NCBI GenBank assembly: GCA_038147395.1
Contig: JAYQTM010000001.1
Coordinates: 62,001-126,000, forward strand
Direction of reading: 5' to 3'
Source of the DNA: Eutrophovita brisbanensis
GTDB lineage: Bacteria > Pseudomonadota > Gammaproteobacteria > Burkholderiales > Eutrophovitaceae
DNA length: 64,000 nt
The position numbers and the translations under genes were made by a program. Below are positions 17,829-26,896 of this stretch, piece by piece; position 1 is the first letter of the stretch, and every line of letters begins with the position of its first letter. The notes under the pieces were generated by a model. The model was not told the DNA's origin. It ran no database searches and worked only from the letters and a program-made list of their open reading frames with translations.

Positions 17829-19872
17829 ACCAAAGATCAATATGACGCTCTGCCTGCTCCGGATAACACTCTAGAAAAATCGGCGCAAATTTTTTTGCCA
17901 TATTCAAAAGTGACACATCCCTCTCGATGTCGGCATAACGAAGCATTGGCACTCCAGATTGTCGCGCCCCGAGCACTTCACCTGGTCCGCGCAAACGTAA
18001 ATCCTCCTGCGCCACTTTGAATCCATCAGCAGATTCATAAATAATTTTCAAACGCTCTTTTGCTAAGTCCGTCAATTTTGGGTCAAACAGCAATATACAA
18101 GAGCTCGAAGCTGTTCCCCTGCCAACACGGCCTCTGAGCTGGTGTAACTGAGACAAGCCCATTCGCTCAGCATGCTCAATCACCATCACGGTCGCATTCG
18201 GCACATCAACGCCCACCTCAATCACAGTTGTTGCAACCAATAAATCAAGGTCCCCTTTTGAAAACGAATCCATCACCGTTGCTTTTTCAGCGCCCTTCAG
18301 TCGACCATGAACCAAACCAACCCGTAGGTCAGGAAACTGCTGACTCATCCTTTCAAACGTTTTCAGCGCCGTCTCTAGTTGCAACGACTCAGACTCGTCA
18401 ATCAATGGGCAAACCCAGTAAGCTTGCTGACCACTCTGACATGACTCCCTGATCCTGGAGAACACCTCATCACGCCTTGAGTTGCTGACAAGTTTCGTCG
18501 TGACCGGGGTTCGCCCCGGCGGCAACTCCTCAATCGAGGACACATCCAAATCACCGAAAAAACTCATCGCTAACGAGCGTGGAATAGGAGTGGCACTCAT
18601 CATCAACTGATGTGCTTGCATCAATCCCCCCTCACCTTTATCCAACAACGCCAACCGCTGTTTGACGCCAAATCGATGCTGCTCATCGATAATCACGAGC
18701 CCCAATTTCTTGAAGTGCACATGCTCTTGAAATAATGCGTGCGTGCCGATCACAAACTGAGCTAAACCCGCCTTGATGTCGCTCACTGCTTTCTCGCGCT
18801 CACTCTTGGATATTGAACCTGTTAGCCGCACCACGTCGATCCCAAGTCCTGTCATCCAACTCTCGATCTTCGAGAAATGTTGCTCGGATAGAATTTCTGT
18901 CGGGACCATTAAGGCAACTTGAAAACCAGCCTCAAGCGCTTGTAGCGCAGCGATACCGGCGAGCACCGTCTTACCACTCCCAACATCTCCTTGGAGCAAA
19001 CGCCGCATTGGTGATCGCTTTTCTAAATCAACCTCTATTTCCCCCATTACTTTTTTTTGGGATGGCGTTAAGTCGAACTCGAGGGATTCGAGAAATTTGG
19101 AGATGAGCACCTTGCTGCGCCCCATCGAAGGAGCAATATGCATTGATCTTTTCTCGTAATTTTTCCTCATCACTAGCTGTTGTGCGAGCAGTTCGTCAAA
19201 ATGTACGCGCTCCAGTGTTTTACTCGTTGGGTCAGACAATTCGGCGATATCAATGTGTGCCGGCGGGAAATGCAAATTCCTGACTACGTCACTAAGCTGC
19301 AACAACCCCATATCCGATAAATGGTCTTCGGGGATGGTCTCTATTGTCCCGACAAGTCGAACCGCTTGATCAACTGCTTTTCGAATGACCGGTTGAGTAA
19401 GTCCCTTGGTTGTCGAATAGATGGGGGTCAGTGTTGTTGGCAGTTGGTCGGTATCCGAACGAAGCTTAAATCTCGGATGAACCATCTCTCGTCGGCCTGA
19501 ACGATTCCTTTTGATCTCACCGACCACTCTGAGGCGTGCGCCACTGGACAACATTCTTTGCTGATTCGGATAAAAATGGAAAAAACGCAACACCAGTTCC
19601 TCCGTCTCATCCTCGGCGAAAATCACGAGCTGCCTTCTTGGCTTAAATTCAACTTTTGCGTCAATCACATCGACATCGACTTGAATCAAAATTCGCTCTG
19701 GCGCGTCGCGAAGCCTCCATATTTTCGTTTCGTCCTCATACCGCAACGGAAAAAATAAAAGCAAGTCTTCCCAACGATGAATACCAAGCTGACGAAATTT
19801 CTCTCGATTCGCTGGTGTGCCGATTTCCTGATTTTTCGTCAGCTTAGATTGAGGTTTGATCTCGGGCGACAT
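17797..19872 (-). CDS. recG: ATP-dependent DNA helicase RecG
   Basis: A 691-aa superfamily 2 helicase that remodels branched DNA and stalled forks. An N-terminal wedge/OB domain is followed by helicase motifs: Walker A GDVGSGKT, the DEQH box in VIIDEQHRFG, MSATPIPRSL, and TTVIEVGVDVPNATVMVIE with QLHQLRGRVGRG (motifs V and VI). Full family length. The stop overlaps the start of ubiA by about 30 bases. Confidence 0.97.
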   Translation of the reverse strand: MSPEIKPQSKLTKNQEIGTPANREKFRQLGIHRWEDLLLFFPLRYEDETKIWRLRDAPERILIQVDVDVIDAKVEFKPRRQLVIFAEDETEELVLRFFHFYPNQQRMLSSGARLRVVGEIKRNRSGRREMVHPRFKLRSDTDQLPTTLTPIYSTTKGLTQPVIRKAVDQAVRLVGTIETIPEDHLSDMGLLQLSDVVRNLHFPPAHIDIAELSDPTSKTLERVHFDELLAQQLVMRKNYEKRSMHIAPSMGRSKVLISKFLESLEFDLTPSQKKVMGEIEVDLEKRSPMRRLLQGDVGSGKTVLAGIAALQALEAGFQVALMVPTEILSEQHFSKIESWMTGLGIDVVRLTGSISKSEREKAVSDIKAGLAQFVIGTHALFQEHVHFKKLGLVIIDEQHRFGVKQRLALLDKGEGGLMQAHQLMMSATPIPRSLAMSFFGDLDVSSIEELPPGRTPVTTKLVSNSRRDEVFSRIRESCQSGQQAYWVCPLIDESESLQLETALKTFERMSQQFPDLRVGLVHGRLKGAEKATVMDSFSKGDLDLLVATTVIEVGVDVPNATVMVIEHAERMGLSQLHQLRGRVGRGTASSSCILLFDPKLTDLAKERLKIIYESADGFKVAQEDLRLRGPGEVLGARQSGVPMLRYADIERDVSLLNMAKKFAPIFLECYPEQAERHIDLWYGSKEKYTEV

Positions 19873-19968
19873 CGTAACTCTTGAGTTTATCTCTCGGGCA
19901 ATTCAATTGTAGGCTCTGGCAACTGACCCAAGTTTTACACAGTTAATCAGTAATCTGACTGCCATGGG

Positions 19969-19974
19969 TATAAT
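19969..19974 (+). promoter_or_regulatory. Candidate -10 element in the recG-kup intergenic region
   Basis: A perfect TATAAT at 19969-19974 lies about 110 bp upstream of kup and points toward it. No -35 element lies at the usual distance: TTTACA is 29 bp away and TTAATC 20 bp away. The recG-kup gap (19873-20084) shows nothing else convincing. Confidence 0.3.
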
Positions 19975-20084
19975 ATGCTGCAACACAGCATGGTTATCGA
20001 TGACAACTTACTCCGTTGGGAGTGAGATTTTATTTTTGGTAATAAAACTTTAAGATCCAGCTCCGCCAGCCTTTATTCTCTCGG

Positions 20085-21971
20085 ATGAATACTAACGTGC
20101 AAGGGACTCAAAAACAAAGTATCGCTGCCCTAACCATTGCAGCCATTGGCGTTGTCTTTGGGGATATCGGAACGAGTCCAATTTACACAGTCAGAGAAGT
20201 ATTTAGCCCACGCTACGGGATCGAGCCATCAACGGATAACATCCTAGGTTGCCTTTCACTCATATTCTGGGCATTAGCACTCATCGTTGCAGCGAAATAC
20301 GTCTTCTTCATGCTCAAAGCGGACAATCGTGGCGAGGGTGGCATGATGGCACTGCTTGCCCTAGTTCTAAAGGCAACAGAAAAGAAACCTCGAAAACGGT
20401 TCTTGCTAATCACACTCGGATTATTTGGAGCAGCGCTGTTCTATGGCGATGGGATTATCACGCCAGCTATTTCCGTGCTGTCAGCCGTGGAAGGGCTTGG
20501 CGTAGCGACTCCGGCTCTAGAGCCCTACGTGATACCGATTACGATCGTGATCGTCATCTTATTATTCATGTTGCAACAAAAAGGAACTGGCGGCGTTGGT
20601 GCGCTCTTTGGCCCTGTCACCGTCATATGGTTTGGTGTACTGGGTGTGCTTGGAATCACAAATTTAATTTTGGATCCATCCGTGCTTCGGGCTATCAACC
20701 CAGCGTACGCTGTGGGTTTCTTCGTTGAGAATAAAATCTTCGGGTTCTTGGCTATTGGTGCGATTGCGCTCGCGGTGACGGGTACAGAGGGTATCTACAC
20801 TGACATGGGCCATTTCGGCCGCAAACCCATACGCTTCGCTTGGAGTCTGTGGGTATGGCCGAATTTGCTACTAAATTATTTTGGCCAAGGTGCATTGATC
20901 ATCTCATCACCCGAGACCATCTCTCACCCATTTTTCAATATGGTCCCATCATGGGGTCTCTATCCACTCATTTGCATGACGACCGTGGCAACGGTCGTTG
21001 CGTCTCAAGCGGTCATCTCGGGCACCTACTCACTGACGCGTCAAGCAATCCAGCTAGGTTACTGCCCCAGACTGGATGTGTTTCATACCTCGGAAAGTGA
21101 GATTGGTCAGATTTATATGCCCTGGATCAATTGGACTCTTCTAGCGGCAGTCCTTTTGCTCATTCTCTCTTTTGGATCCTCCAGCAATCTAGCCAGCGCG
21201 TATGGTGTAGCCGTCACTGGAATGATGACTATCGATACCGTCATGGCGTATTTTGTTGTCACCCACTTGTGGGGTTGGCGTCGGTGGTATGCCATACCGA
21301 TCGCACTGATTTTCCTCGTCTTTGATCTCATTTTATTCTCGGCGAATTCAGTGAAAGTTATCCATGGTGGTTGGTTCCCTTTCACCATCGGGTTAGTGCT
21401 ATTTATTTTTTTCACTACCTGGTATCGAGGCCGCCAAGCCTTAGCAAAAGAACTTGCTCCAGATTCACTCGAAATCGGTCCGTTTTTAAAGAGCCTCGCG
21501 AGCTATCCTCCTCAGCGAGTGAGCGGCACTGCTGTATTCATGACGACGTCTCCAAACGCAGTGCCACATGCTCTGCTGCATAATCTCAACCACAATAAAG
21601 TGCTCCACGAGCGCGTCATACTACTAAACGTGTCAACCGAAGAAATACCTCACGTCGCCACGCAAGAACGACTCGAAGTAGAGGCGATCACAGAGGATTT
21701 CTACAAGGTCGTGGTGCGTTATGGGTTCAAGGACCAGCCCGATATACCTGCAGCGCTTCGCCTAGGGCGCGAGAAAGGGATTGATCTGAATCCTATGGAG
21801 ACCTCGTATTTTCTATCTCGACAAACACTTGTACCAAAACTAGGAAAAGACATGGCGTTATGGCGAGAAAAATTATTCGCCCTCATGTCGCGGAACTCCT
21901 CAAGTGCCGTCAGCTTTTTTAATCTCCCTGCGAATAGAGTCGTCGAATTAGGTACCCGAATCGAGCTGTAA
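20085..21971 (+). CDS. kup: Low-affinity potassium uptake protein Kup/Trk D
   Basis: A 628-aa membrane K+/H+ symporter with about twelve hydrophobic segments and a C-terminal cytoplasmic domain. Signature stretches are GVVFGDIGTSPIYTVRE at the N-terminus, FYGDGIITPAISVLSAVEGL and GHFGRKPIRFAW. Full length. It is a single-gene unit between divergent recG and the molybdenum hydroxylase genes, and its regulation is not apparent. Confidence 0.96.
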   Translation: MNTNVQGTQKQSIAALTIAAIGVVFGDIGTSPIYTVREVFSPRYGIEPSTDNILGCLSLIFWALALIVAAKYVFFMLKADNRGEGGMMALLALVLKATEKKPRKRFLLITLGLFGAALFYGDGIITPAISVLSAVEGLGVATPALEPYVIPITIVIVILLFMLQQKGTGGVGALFGPVTVIWFGVLGVLGITNLILDPSVLRAINPAYAVGFFVENKIFGFLAIGAIALAVTGTEGIYTDMGHFGRKPIRFAWSLWVWPNLLLNYFGQGALIISSPETISHPFFNMVPSWGLYPLICMTTVATVVASQAVISGTYSLTRQAIQLGYCPRLDVFHTSESEIGQIYMPWINWTLLAAVLLLILSFGSSSNLASAYGVAVTGMMTIDTVMAYFVVTHLWGWRRWYAIPIALIFLVFDLILFSANSVKVIHGGWFPFTIGLVLFIFFTTWYRGRQALAKELAPDSLEIGPFLKSLASYPPQRVSGTAVFMTTSPNAVPHALLHNLNHNKVLHERVILLNVSTEEIPHVATQERLEVEAITEDFYKVVVRYGFKDQPDIPAALRLGREKGIDLNPMETSYFLSRQTLVPKLGKDMALWREKLFALMSRNSSSAVSFFNLPANRVVELGTRIEL

Positions 21972-22159
21972 GCGGGCTAGGGCGGGGAATCGCTTTCTCC
22001 ACGCTCGTTGAGGTAGACTAAGTCACTTATTCTTTATATATTTGTTGCGTGCTAAAGGGTGTTTTGCCGAGCGGCTCACAGTCTGTGTCAATCGCGCGAA
22101 GCACTCAGCAAAATTAGAGCCTTCCATCAAAGGCCGCTCAACCAGAGGAATCATTAATA

Positions 22160-23011
22160 ATGGACTACGTCGCCCCTAATTCGGCTCAAGAAGTCAGCCA
22201 AGCCCTATCAAAAGAAGGAGCTTTCGCGCTCGCAGGTGGAACAGACTTACTTGTCAAACTAAAAACGCGGATGAGTGTTCCGCAAACCGTGGTTGATATC
22301 AAGAACGTTCCTCGCATCCGATCAATTGAAAAAACGGGTGACAGTTGGTGGATTGGCGCAGCCACACCCTGTGCCGAAATCTCAGAGCACGCGGATTTTG
22401 CAAAAGATTGGCCTGGCGTTGTAGAGGCGCTATCGCTCATCGGCTCAACTCAAATTCAAGGACGTGCCTCACTTGGCGGAAATCTATGTAACGCGTCACC
22501 TGCAGCTGATAGCGTGCCAGCGCTTATCGCAGCGCGTACAACCTGTGTCATTTCCGGTGAAAGCGGTGAGCGGGAAGTGCCAGTCGAATCGATCGTTCAG
22601 TCCCCAGGTAAAACTTCTTTGAAACAAGGCGAATTTATTGTTGGTTTCAGATTGCCCTTAAGCGCGAACAAATCTGGAGACGCATACTTAAGACTGATAC
22701 CGAGAACAGAGATGGATATTGCTGTCGTCGGCGCAGGAGTCGCACTGTCTCTGGATACATCTGGGAAAATAGCTGCCATTCGAATCGCCCTTGGTGCTGT
22801 CGCACCAACCCAAGTAGTTTTGTCTGGCCTAGAAGACCTGTGTGTCGGAAAAGAGCCGAACAACGACTTGATTGAAAAGCTTGTCGCTATCGCCGAAGAT
22901 GCCTGTAAACCAATCGATGACAAGAGAGGCACGGTTGAATATCGCAAAACAATTGCCGGAGTTCTAACAAAACGAGCATTTTCAATCGCATTGGATAGAG
23001 CTAAAAATTAA
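22160..23011 (+). CDS. FAD-binding subunit of a molybdenum hydroxylase (CoxM-like)
   Basis: A 283-aa medium subunit of the xanthine oxidase/CO dehydrogenase family. The FAD-binding motifs are FALAGGTDLLVKLK (residues about 23-36) and ASLGGNLCNASPAADSVPAL (about 108-127), with the C-terminal CO_deh_flav_C region (GTVEYRKTIAGVL). It passes electrons from the iron-sulfur subunit to an acceptor. Gene order medium-small-large is that of coxMSL, but the large subunit rules out a canonical CO dehydrogenase. An AGAGGAA ribosome-binding site precedes the ATG. Confidence 0.92.
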   Translation: MDYVAPNSAQEVSQALSKEGAFALAGGTDLLVKLKTRMSVPQTVVDIKNVPRIRSIEKTGDSWWIGAATPCAEISEHADFAKDWPGVVEALSLIGSTQIQGRASLGGNLCNASPAADSVPALIAARTTCVISGESGEREVPVESIVQSPGKTSLKQGEFIVGFRLPLSANKSGDAYLRLIPRTEMDIAVVGAGVALSLDTSGKIAAIRIALGAVAPTQVVLSGLEDLCVGKEPNNDLIEKLVAIAEDACKPIDDKRGTVEYRKTIAGVLTKRAFSIALDRAKN

Positions 23012-23040
23012 TAAACAATCCATCAAAACAGGATATAAAA

Positions 23041-23520
23041 ATGGCGAAAAAACATGTCTCAACAACGATTAATGGTGACGAGCACGAATTTCTTTGTCAC
23101 CCACAACAAACGTTACTCGACGTGTTGCGAGACGAACTCGATCTAACAGGAAGCAAAGAGGGCTGCGCCACTGGAGATTGTGGTGCCTGTAGCGTGTTGT
23201 TGGATGGACGGCTTGTGTGCTCATGCTTAGTGCTTGGTGTTGAGGCCCAGGATAAAAACGTTGAGACAATCGAAGGAATGTCGAGTGGATCAGATTTACA
23301 CCCACTTCAGAAGAAATTCATCGACCTGGCGGCGTTGCAATGTGGCATATGCACTCCTGGTGTTCTTGTGGCGGCAAAAGCGTTACTCGCTAGAAATGCA
23401 AACCCCTCGGAGGAAGAGGTAAGATTTTGGCTTGCTGGAAATTTATGCCGCTGCACGGGGTACGACAAAATTGTTAGGGCTGTAATGGAAGTTGCTGCCG
23501 AAGCCCGAAATACACAGTAA
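23041..23520 (+). CDS. 2Fe-2S subunit of a molybdenum hydroxylase (CoxS-like)
   Basis: A 159-aa small subunit with two [2Fe-2S] clusters. The plant-ferredoxin-type set is C42, C47, C50 and C62 (GCATGDCGAC then LVCSC). The C-terminal helical-bundle set is QCGICTPG and GNLCRCTGY. It relays electrons from the molybdopterin site in the large subunit to the FAD subunit. It follows the FAD-subunit gene by 29 bp with AGGA upstream of the ATG. Confidence 0.95.
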   Translation: MAKKHVSTTINGDEHEFLCHPQQTLLDVLRDELDLTGSKEGCATGDCGACSVLLDGRLVCSCLVLGVEAQDKNVETIEGMSSGSDLHPLQKKFIDLAALQCGICTPGVLVAAKALLARNANPSEEEVRFWLAGNLCRCTGYDKIVRAVMEVAAEARNTQ

Positions 23521-23538
23521 AGAAACGGGGAAATTGCT

Positions 23539-25812
23539 ATGAATGATATGACCCAAACTCATCTTGAGCGCGAACTAAAAATCGTGGGCACACGGCCTGA
23601 GCGGCCCGATGGTGTCGATAAAGTGACAGGGCGGGCGCTGTTTGGCGCGGATAAATCTCTACCCAACATGCTCGTTGGTCGCGTTCTTCGAAGCCCACAC
23701 GCGCACGCAAAAATCATATCAATTGATACATCAAAAGCTGAAGCCTTAAAAGGCGTCAAGGCCGTTGTAACTCGTGAAGACTTTGAAGATTTACCGTCAG
23801 AGTTTGTGCCAAATGGCGAGATGGTTGTGAATTTTAAAGACATCACGCGAAACATCATGGCGCGTGAAAAAGTCTTGTATATCGGCCACACCGTGGCTGC
23901 GGTTGCTGCTCTCGACGCGGAAATCGCAGAAAAAGCTCTGCAGCTCATCGATGTGCAATATGAAATCTTGCCCCATGTATTGGAGATATCCGAAGCGGAA
24001 AAACCCGATGCTCCATTACTTCATGAAGACATGTTCACCATCGGTGTCGATCCCACGCCAAAGAACGCATCAAACATTGCCAAACGGGTGGAATTTGGTT
24101 TCGGCGATGTGGAAGCAGGTTTTAAAGAAGCGGATCTCGTGATTGAACGTGAATTCAATACCAAGCCAGTCCACCAGGGGTATATCGAACCACACGCGTG
24201 CTTGGCTAGTGTGTCAGAAGATGGTCAAGCAGAGCTATGGTGCTCCACTCAGGGCCCCTTCGTCGTGAGAAACTTCTGTACAAAATTACTTGGGATGAAT
24301 CGCTCGCAACTTCGTGTCACGGCCTCTGAGATTGGCGGTGGATTTGGCGGAAAAACAGTTGTGTACCTTGAGCCACTCGCACTCGCTCTATCAAAGAAGT
24401 CATGTCGACCGGTCAAAATGGTCATGAGCCGTGCCGAAGTGTTGACCTCAAGCGGCCCTACCTCGGGAGCTAACGTCTGGGTGAAAATTGGCGTTAAAAA
24501 TACGGGTGAAATTACTGCCGGTGAATGTGTACTGAAGTACCAAGCGGGTGCCTTTCAAGGCGCACCTGTTGGTCCAGGAGCAATGTGTGCATTTGCGCCA
24601 TATGATCTAAAAAACGTTCGAGCAGTTGGGTTCGATATTGTCGTGAATCAACCGAAGGTGGCGGCATATCGTGCTCCTGGGGGACCAATATCTGAGTATG
24701 GCGTTGAGAGTGTGCTTGATGAAATTGCATTGCAGCTCAATATGGACCCCATCGATCTACGCCTAAAAAATGCAGCGAAAGAGGGCACCACTGCACCCTA
24801 CGGCCCAAAACTTGGCCCAATCGGAATGGTTGAAACGTTAGAAGCCGCGAAAGCTCACCCACACTATTCCGCTCCATTGGGTCCCAATCAAGCACGAGGA
24901 ATTGCCTCGGGGTTTTGGTTCAACATCGGTGGTGAAACAAGCTCATCCATTACGATTAACGAGGACGGAACAGTAGGACTTACTTTAGGGACACCAGACA
25001 TCGGTGGGTCTCGGGCGTCGATGGCGATGATGGCTTCGGAAGAGCTTGGAATACCTATGAACGTGATCAAACCGATCATTGGGGACACCAACTCTTTGGG
25101 ATTTAATTTTGTCACGGGTGGCAGCCGAGCTACTTTTTCAACTGGCAAGACGGTTGTTCAATCAACTCGCGCGGCAATCGATGAACTCAAAAAGCGAGCA
25201 GCGCTCCTCTGGGATGTGGATATTGAACAAGTCGAATGGGCGGACGGACACGCGCGGCTTGTTGGCGCAGATGAACCGAAATCTTTGAGTCTTGCACAAC
25301 TTGCGAAAGAAGCTGGAAAAACTGGTGGTCCGATTGTCGCAAATGCATCGATCAACGCAACTGGTGCAGGACCGAGTCTCGCAACTCATATCGTTGACGT
25401 TGAAGTGGACAAAGAAACAGGGAAGGTCTCGGTTGTTCGTTACACCGCGATTCAAGATGCAGGTAAAGCAATTCACCCGAGCTACGTTGAAGGACAAATG
25501 CAAGGGGGGGCTGTGCAAGGCATTGGTTGGGCGCTGAATGAGGAATACATTTTTAACGAGGCCGGTGAAATGCAGAATACGGGTTTTCTTGATTACCGAG
25601 TACCCGTTTGCTCTGATGTTCCTATGATCGACACAGTCATTATCGAGGTCCCGAACCCGAACCACCCATATGGCGTCAGAGGTGTTGGAGAAACTCCGAT
25701 CATTCCACCACTTGCGGCGATTTCAAATGCAGTGTCTCGGGCAACGAATCTTCGATTTAATGAATTGCCTTTGTCACCACCTAAGGTATTGTCACGAATA
25801 GCCAAGGGATAA
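23539..25812 (+). CDS. Molybdopterin-binding catalytic subunit of an aldehyde/xanthine-type hydroxylase
   Basis: A 757-aa large subunit of the molybdenum hydroxylase family. GGGFGGKT (molybdopterin binding), the active-site loop AYRAPGGP, and GVRGVGETP with the catalytic base Glu are visible. Form I CO dehydrogenases carry AYxCSFR and form II proteins AYRGAGR in this loop. This protein has AYRAPGG, so I assign a hydroxylase of unknown aldehyde, N-heterocycle or CoA-thioester substrate, not CO dehydrogenase. The MoaD-like gene follows 15 bp later, and together with the two preceding genes it makes a complete three-subunit enzyme. Confidence 0.9.
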   Translation: MNDMTQTHLERELKIVGTRPERPDGVDKVTGRALFGADKSLPNMLVGRVLRSPHAHAKIISIDTSKAEALKGVKAVVTREDFEDLPSEFVPNGEMVVNFKDITRNIMAREKVLYIGHTVAAVAALDAEIAEKALQLIDVQYEILPHVLEISEAEKPDAPLLHEDMFTIGVDPTPKNASNIAKRVEFGFGDVEAGFKEADLVIEREFNTKPVHQGYIEPHACLASVSEDGQAELWCSTQGPFVVRNFCTKLLGMNRSQLRVTASEIGGGFGGKTVVYLEPLALALSKKSCRPVKMVMSRAEVLTSSGPTSGANVWVKIGVKNTGEITAGECVLKYQAGAFQGAPVGPGAMCAFAPYDLKNVRAVGFDIVVNQPKVAAYRAPGGPISEYGVESVLDEIALQLNMDPIDLRLKNAAKEGTTAPYGPKLGPIGMVETLEAAKAHPHYSAPLGPNQARGIASGFWFNIGGETSSSITINEDGTVGLTLGTPDIGGSRASMAMMASEELGIPMNVIKPIIGDTNSLGFNFVTGGSRATFSTGKTVVQSTRAAIDELKKRAALLWDVDIEQVEWADGHARLVGADEPKSLSLAQLAKEAGKTGGPIVANASINATGAGPSLATHIVDVEVDKETGKVSVVRYTAIQDAGKAIHPSYVEGQMQGGAVQGIGWALNEEYIFNEAGEMQNTGFLDYRVPVCSDVPMIDTVIIEVPNPNHPYGVRGVGETPIIPPLAAISNAVSRATNLRFNELPLSPPKVLSRIAKG

Positions 25813-25826
25813 TTTGCTCTAATCAC

Positions 25827-26075
25827 TTGGCTAAACTCGTACTCACAGGATCACTCAAATCACTCGCGGGTGGAATCAGCGAGTTCGATATCCAATCAAA
25901 AAACATCAAGCAGCTCATAGAAGAACTTGAAACAACCTGTCCAGCGTTAGCGCCGTTAATCAAGTCAGAAGGATTCGCGGTCGCGATAGACAGCGAAATC
26001 TATCAAGACGTGCTGTTTGCCAAAATAGGTGAAGACAGCGAGGTTCACCTCATCCCTCCGATCGGGGCAGGATAG
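25827..26075 (+). CDS. MoaD/ThiS-like ubiquitin-fold small protein ending in Gly-Ala-Gly
   Basis: An 82-aa beta-grasp protein beginning at TTG (AKLVLTGSLKSLAGG) and ending HLIPPIGAG before the stop. The spacing and the PPI-G C-terminal tail fit MoaD, whose terminal Gly-Gly is adenylated and thiocarboxylated to deliver sulfur to molybdopterin. Here the tail is G-A-G, so canonical activation is doubtful. Its position 15 bp after the Mo-subunit gene suggests a role in cofactor supply or maturation of that enzyme. No good ribosome-binding site fits the TTG. Confidence 0.72.
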   Translation: MAKLVLTGSLKSLAGGISEFDIQSKNIKQLIEELETTCPALAPLIKSEGFAVAIDSEIYQDVLFAKIGEDSEVHLIPPIGAG

Positions 26076-26110
26076 TCAGTTTTTTTACTCCAGCAGCGGA
26101 GTGTAAGTAA

Positions 26111-26854
26111 TTATCTAATGCTTCGTCCGCCGTCAACAGGGATCGCTAGCCCTGTCATAAAAGAAGCATCCTCACTCGCTAAAAAAGCGATGGTCGCGGC
26201 AACTTCCTCGGGCTGAGCAATGCGCCCCAGTGGATGTTTTTCAATCATCGCCTGCTCAATAACTCGAGGGTCGGGAGCTTCTGCCATCATACCTCGTGCC
26301 ATATCCGTATCAATCGTAGCTGGACAGATACAGTTCACTCGTATTTTTTCTTTAGCATGGTCTAGTGCTAAGGACATCGTCATGGATACAATCGCACCCT
26401 TTGTCGCTGCATATGCCACCAAGCGATGATTCCCTCGGATCCCATTGATTGAAGCAATATTCACGATCGCGCCAGCACCTCGTTCTCTCATCAAGGGAAT
26501 TGCTTTTTTACACCCAAGGAAACTTCCTCGTAAATTGATCGCCATCACCTCGTCCCACAGCTCTTGACTGGTCTCCTCTGCTGTACCAGTGGGCGAAATA
26601 CCAGCACTGTTAATCAGCACATCCAAACCACCAAAGTTTTTTCTAGCAAAATCGACCGCGGCATCCCAAGACGTCTCCTCCCTCACATCCAGGATAACTG
26701 AGCTAAACGACGATACAGCTTCTGCTTGCTCGTCACTGAGTATGCCAGACACAACGGTGCCACCTTCCTCCGCAATACGTTTCGCACTCGCAAGTCCGAT
26801 GCCGCTTCCTGAGCCAGTGATCAAAACAACCTTATTCTCAAAACGCCCGCGCAT
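26111..26854 (-). CDS. Short-chain dehydrogenase/reductase
   Basis: A 247-aa classical SDR. Cofactor motif TGSGSGIGLASA (about residues 14-25), NSAGIS, catalytic Ser and YAATKGA (Tyr-x-x-x-Lys), plus VNCICPATIDTDMA and the C-terminal VDGGRSIR. It is an NAD(P)-dependent oxidoreductase of unknown substrate; automated pipelines would probably call it 3-oxoacyl-ACP reductase-like. GGGAAG lies six bases before the ATG. It follows mtnA by 42 bp on the same strand, so it may be co-transcribed with the methylthioadenosine salvage genes. Confidence 0.85.
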   Translation of the reverse strand: MRGRFENKVVLITGSGSGIGLASAKRIAEEGGTVVSGILSDEQAEAVSSFSSVILDVREETSWDAAVDFARKNFGGLDVLINSAGISPTGTAEETSQELWDEVMAINLRGSFLGCKKAIPLMRERGAGAIVNIASINGIRGNHRLVAYAATKGAIVSMTMSLALDHAKEKIRVNCICPATIDTDMARGMMAEAPDPRVIEQAMIEKHPLGRIAQPEEVAATIAFLASEDASFMTGLAIPVDGGRSIR

Positions 26855-26896
26855 GTCTTCCCTTTCTTTTTGACATCACTTTTGATGAGTGACTAT

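Noticed and set aside
22008..22040. Promoter TTGAGG with TATATA before the molybdenum hydroxylase genes
   Set aside because: Spacing between the boxes is 19-21 bp and both are poor matches; nothing else in 21972-22159 is convincing.
22160..25812. Form I aerobic CO dehydrogenase
   Set aside because: The large subunit lacks the Cys-containing AYxCSFR loop, and no coxD/E/F/G accessory genes are present.
26080..26102. T-run and ACTCC-GGAGT hairpin between the MoaD-like gene and the SDR as a terminator
   Set aside because: The stem is only 5 bp. On the plus strand the T-run precedes the hairpin, and on the minus strand an A-run follows it, so neither strand has terminator order.
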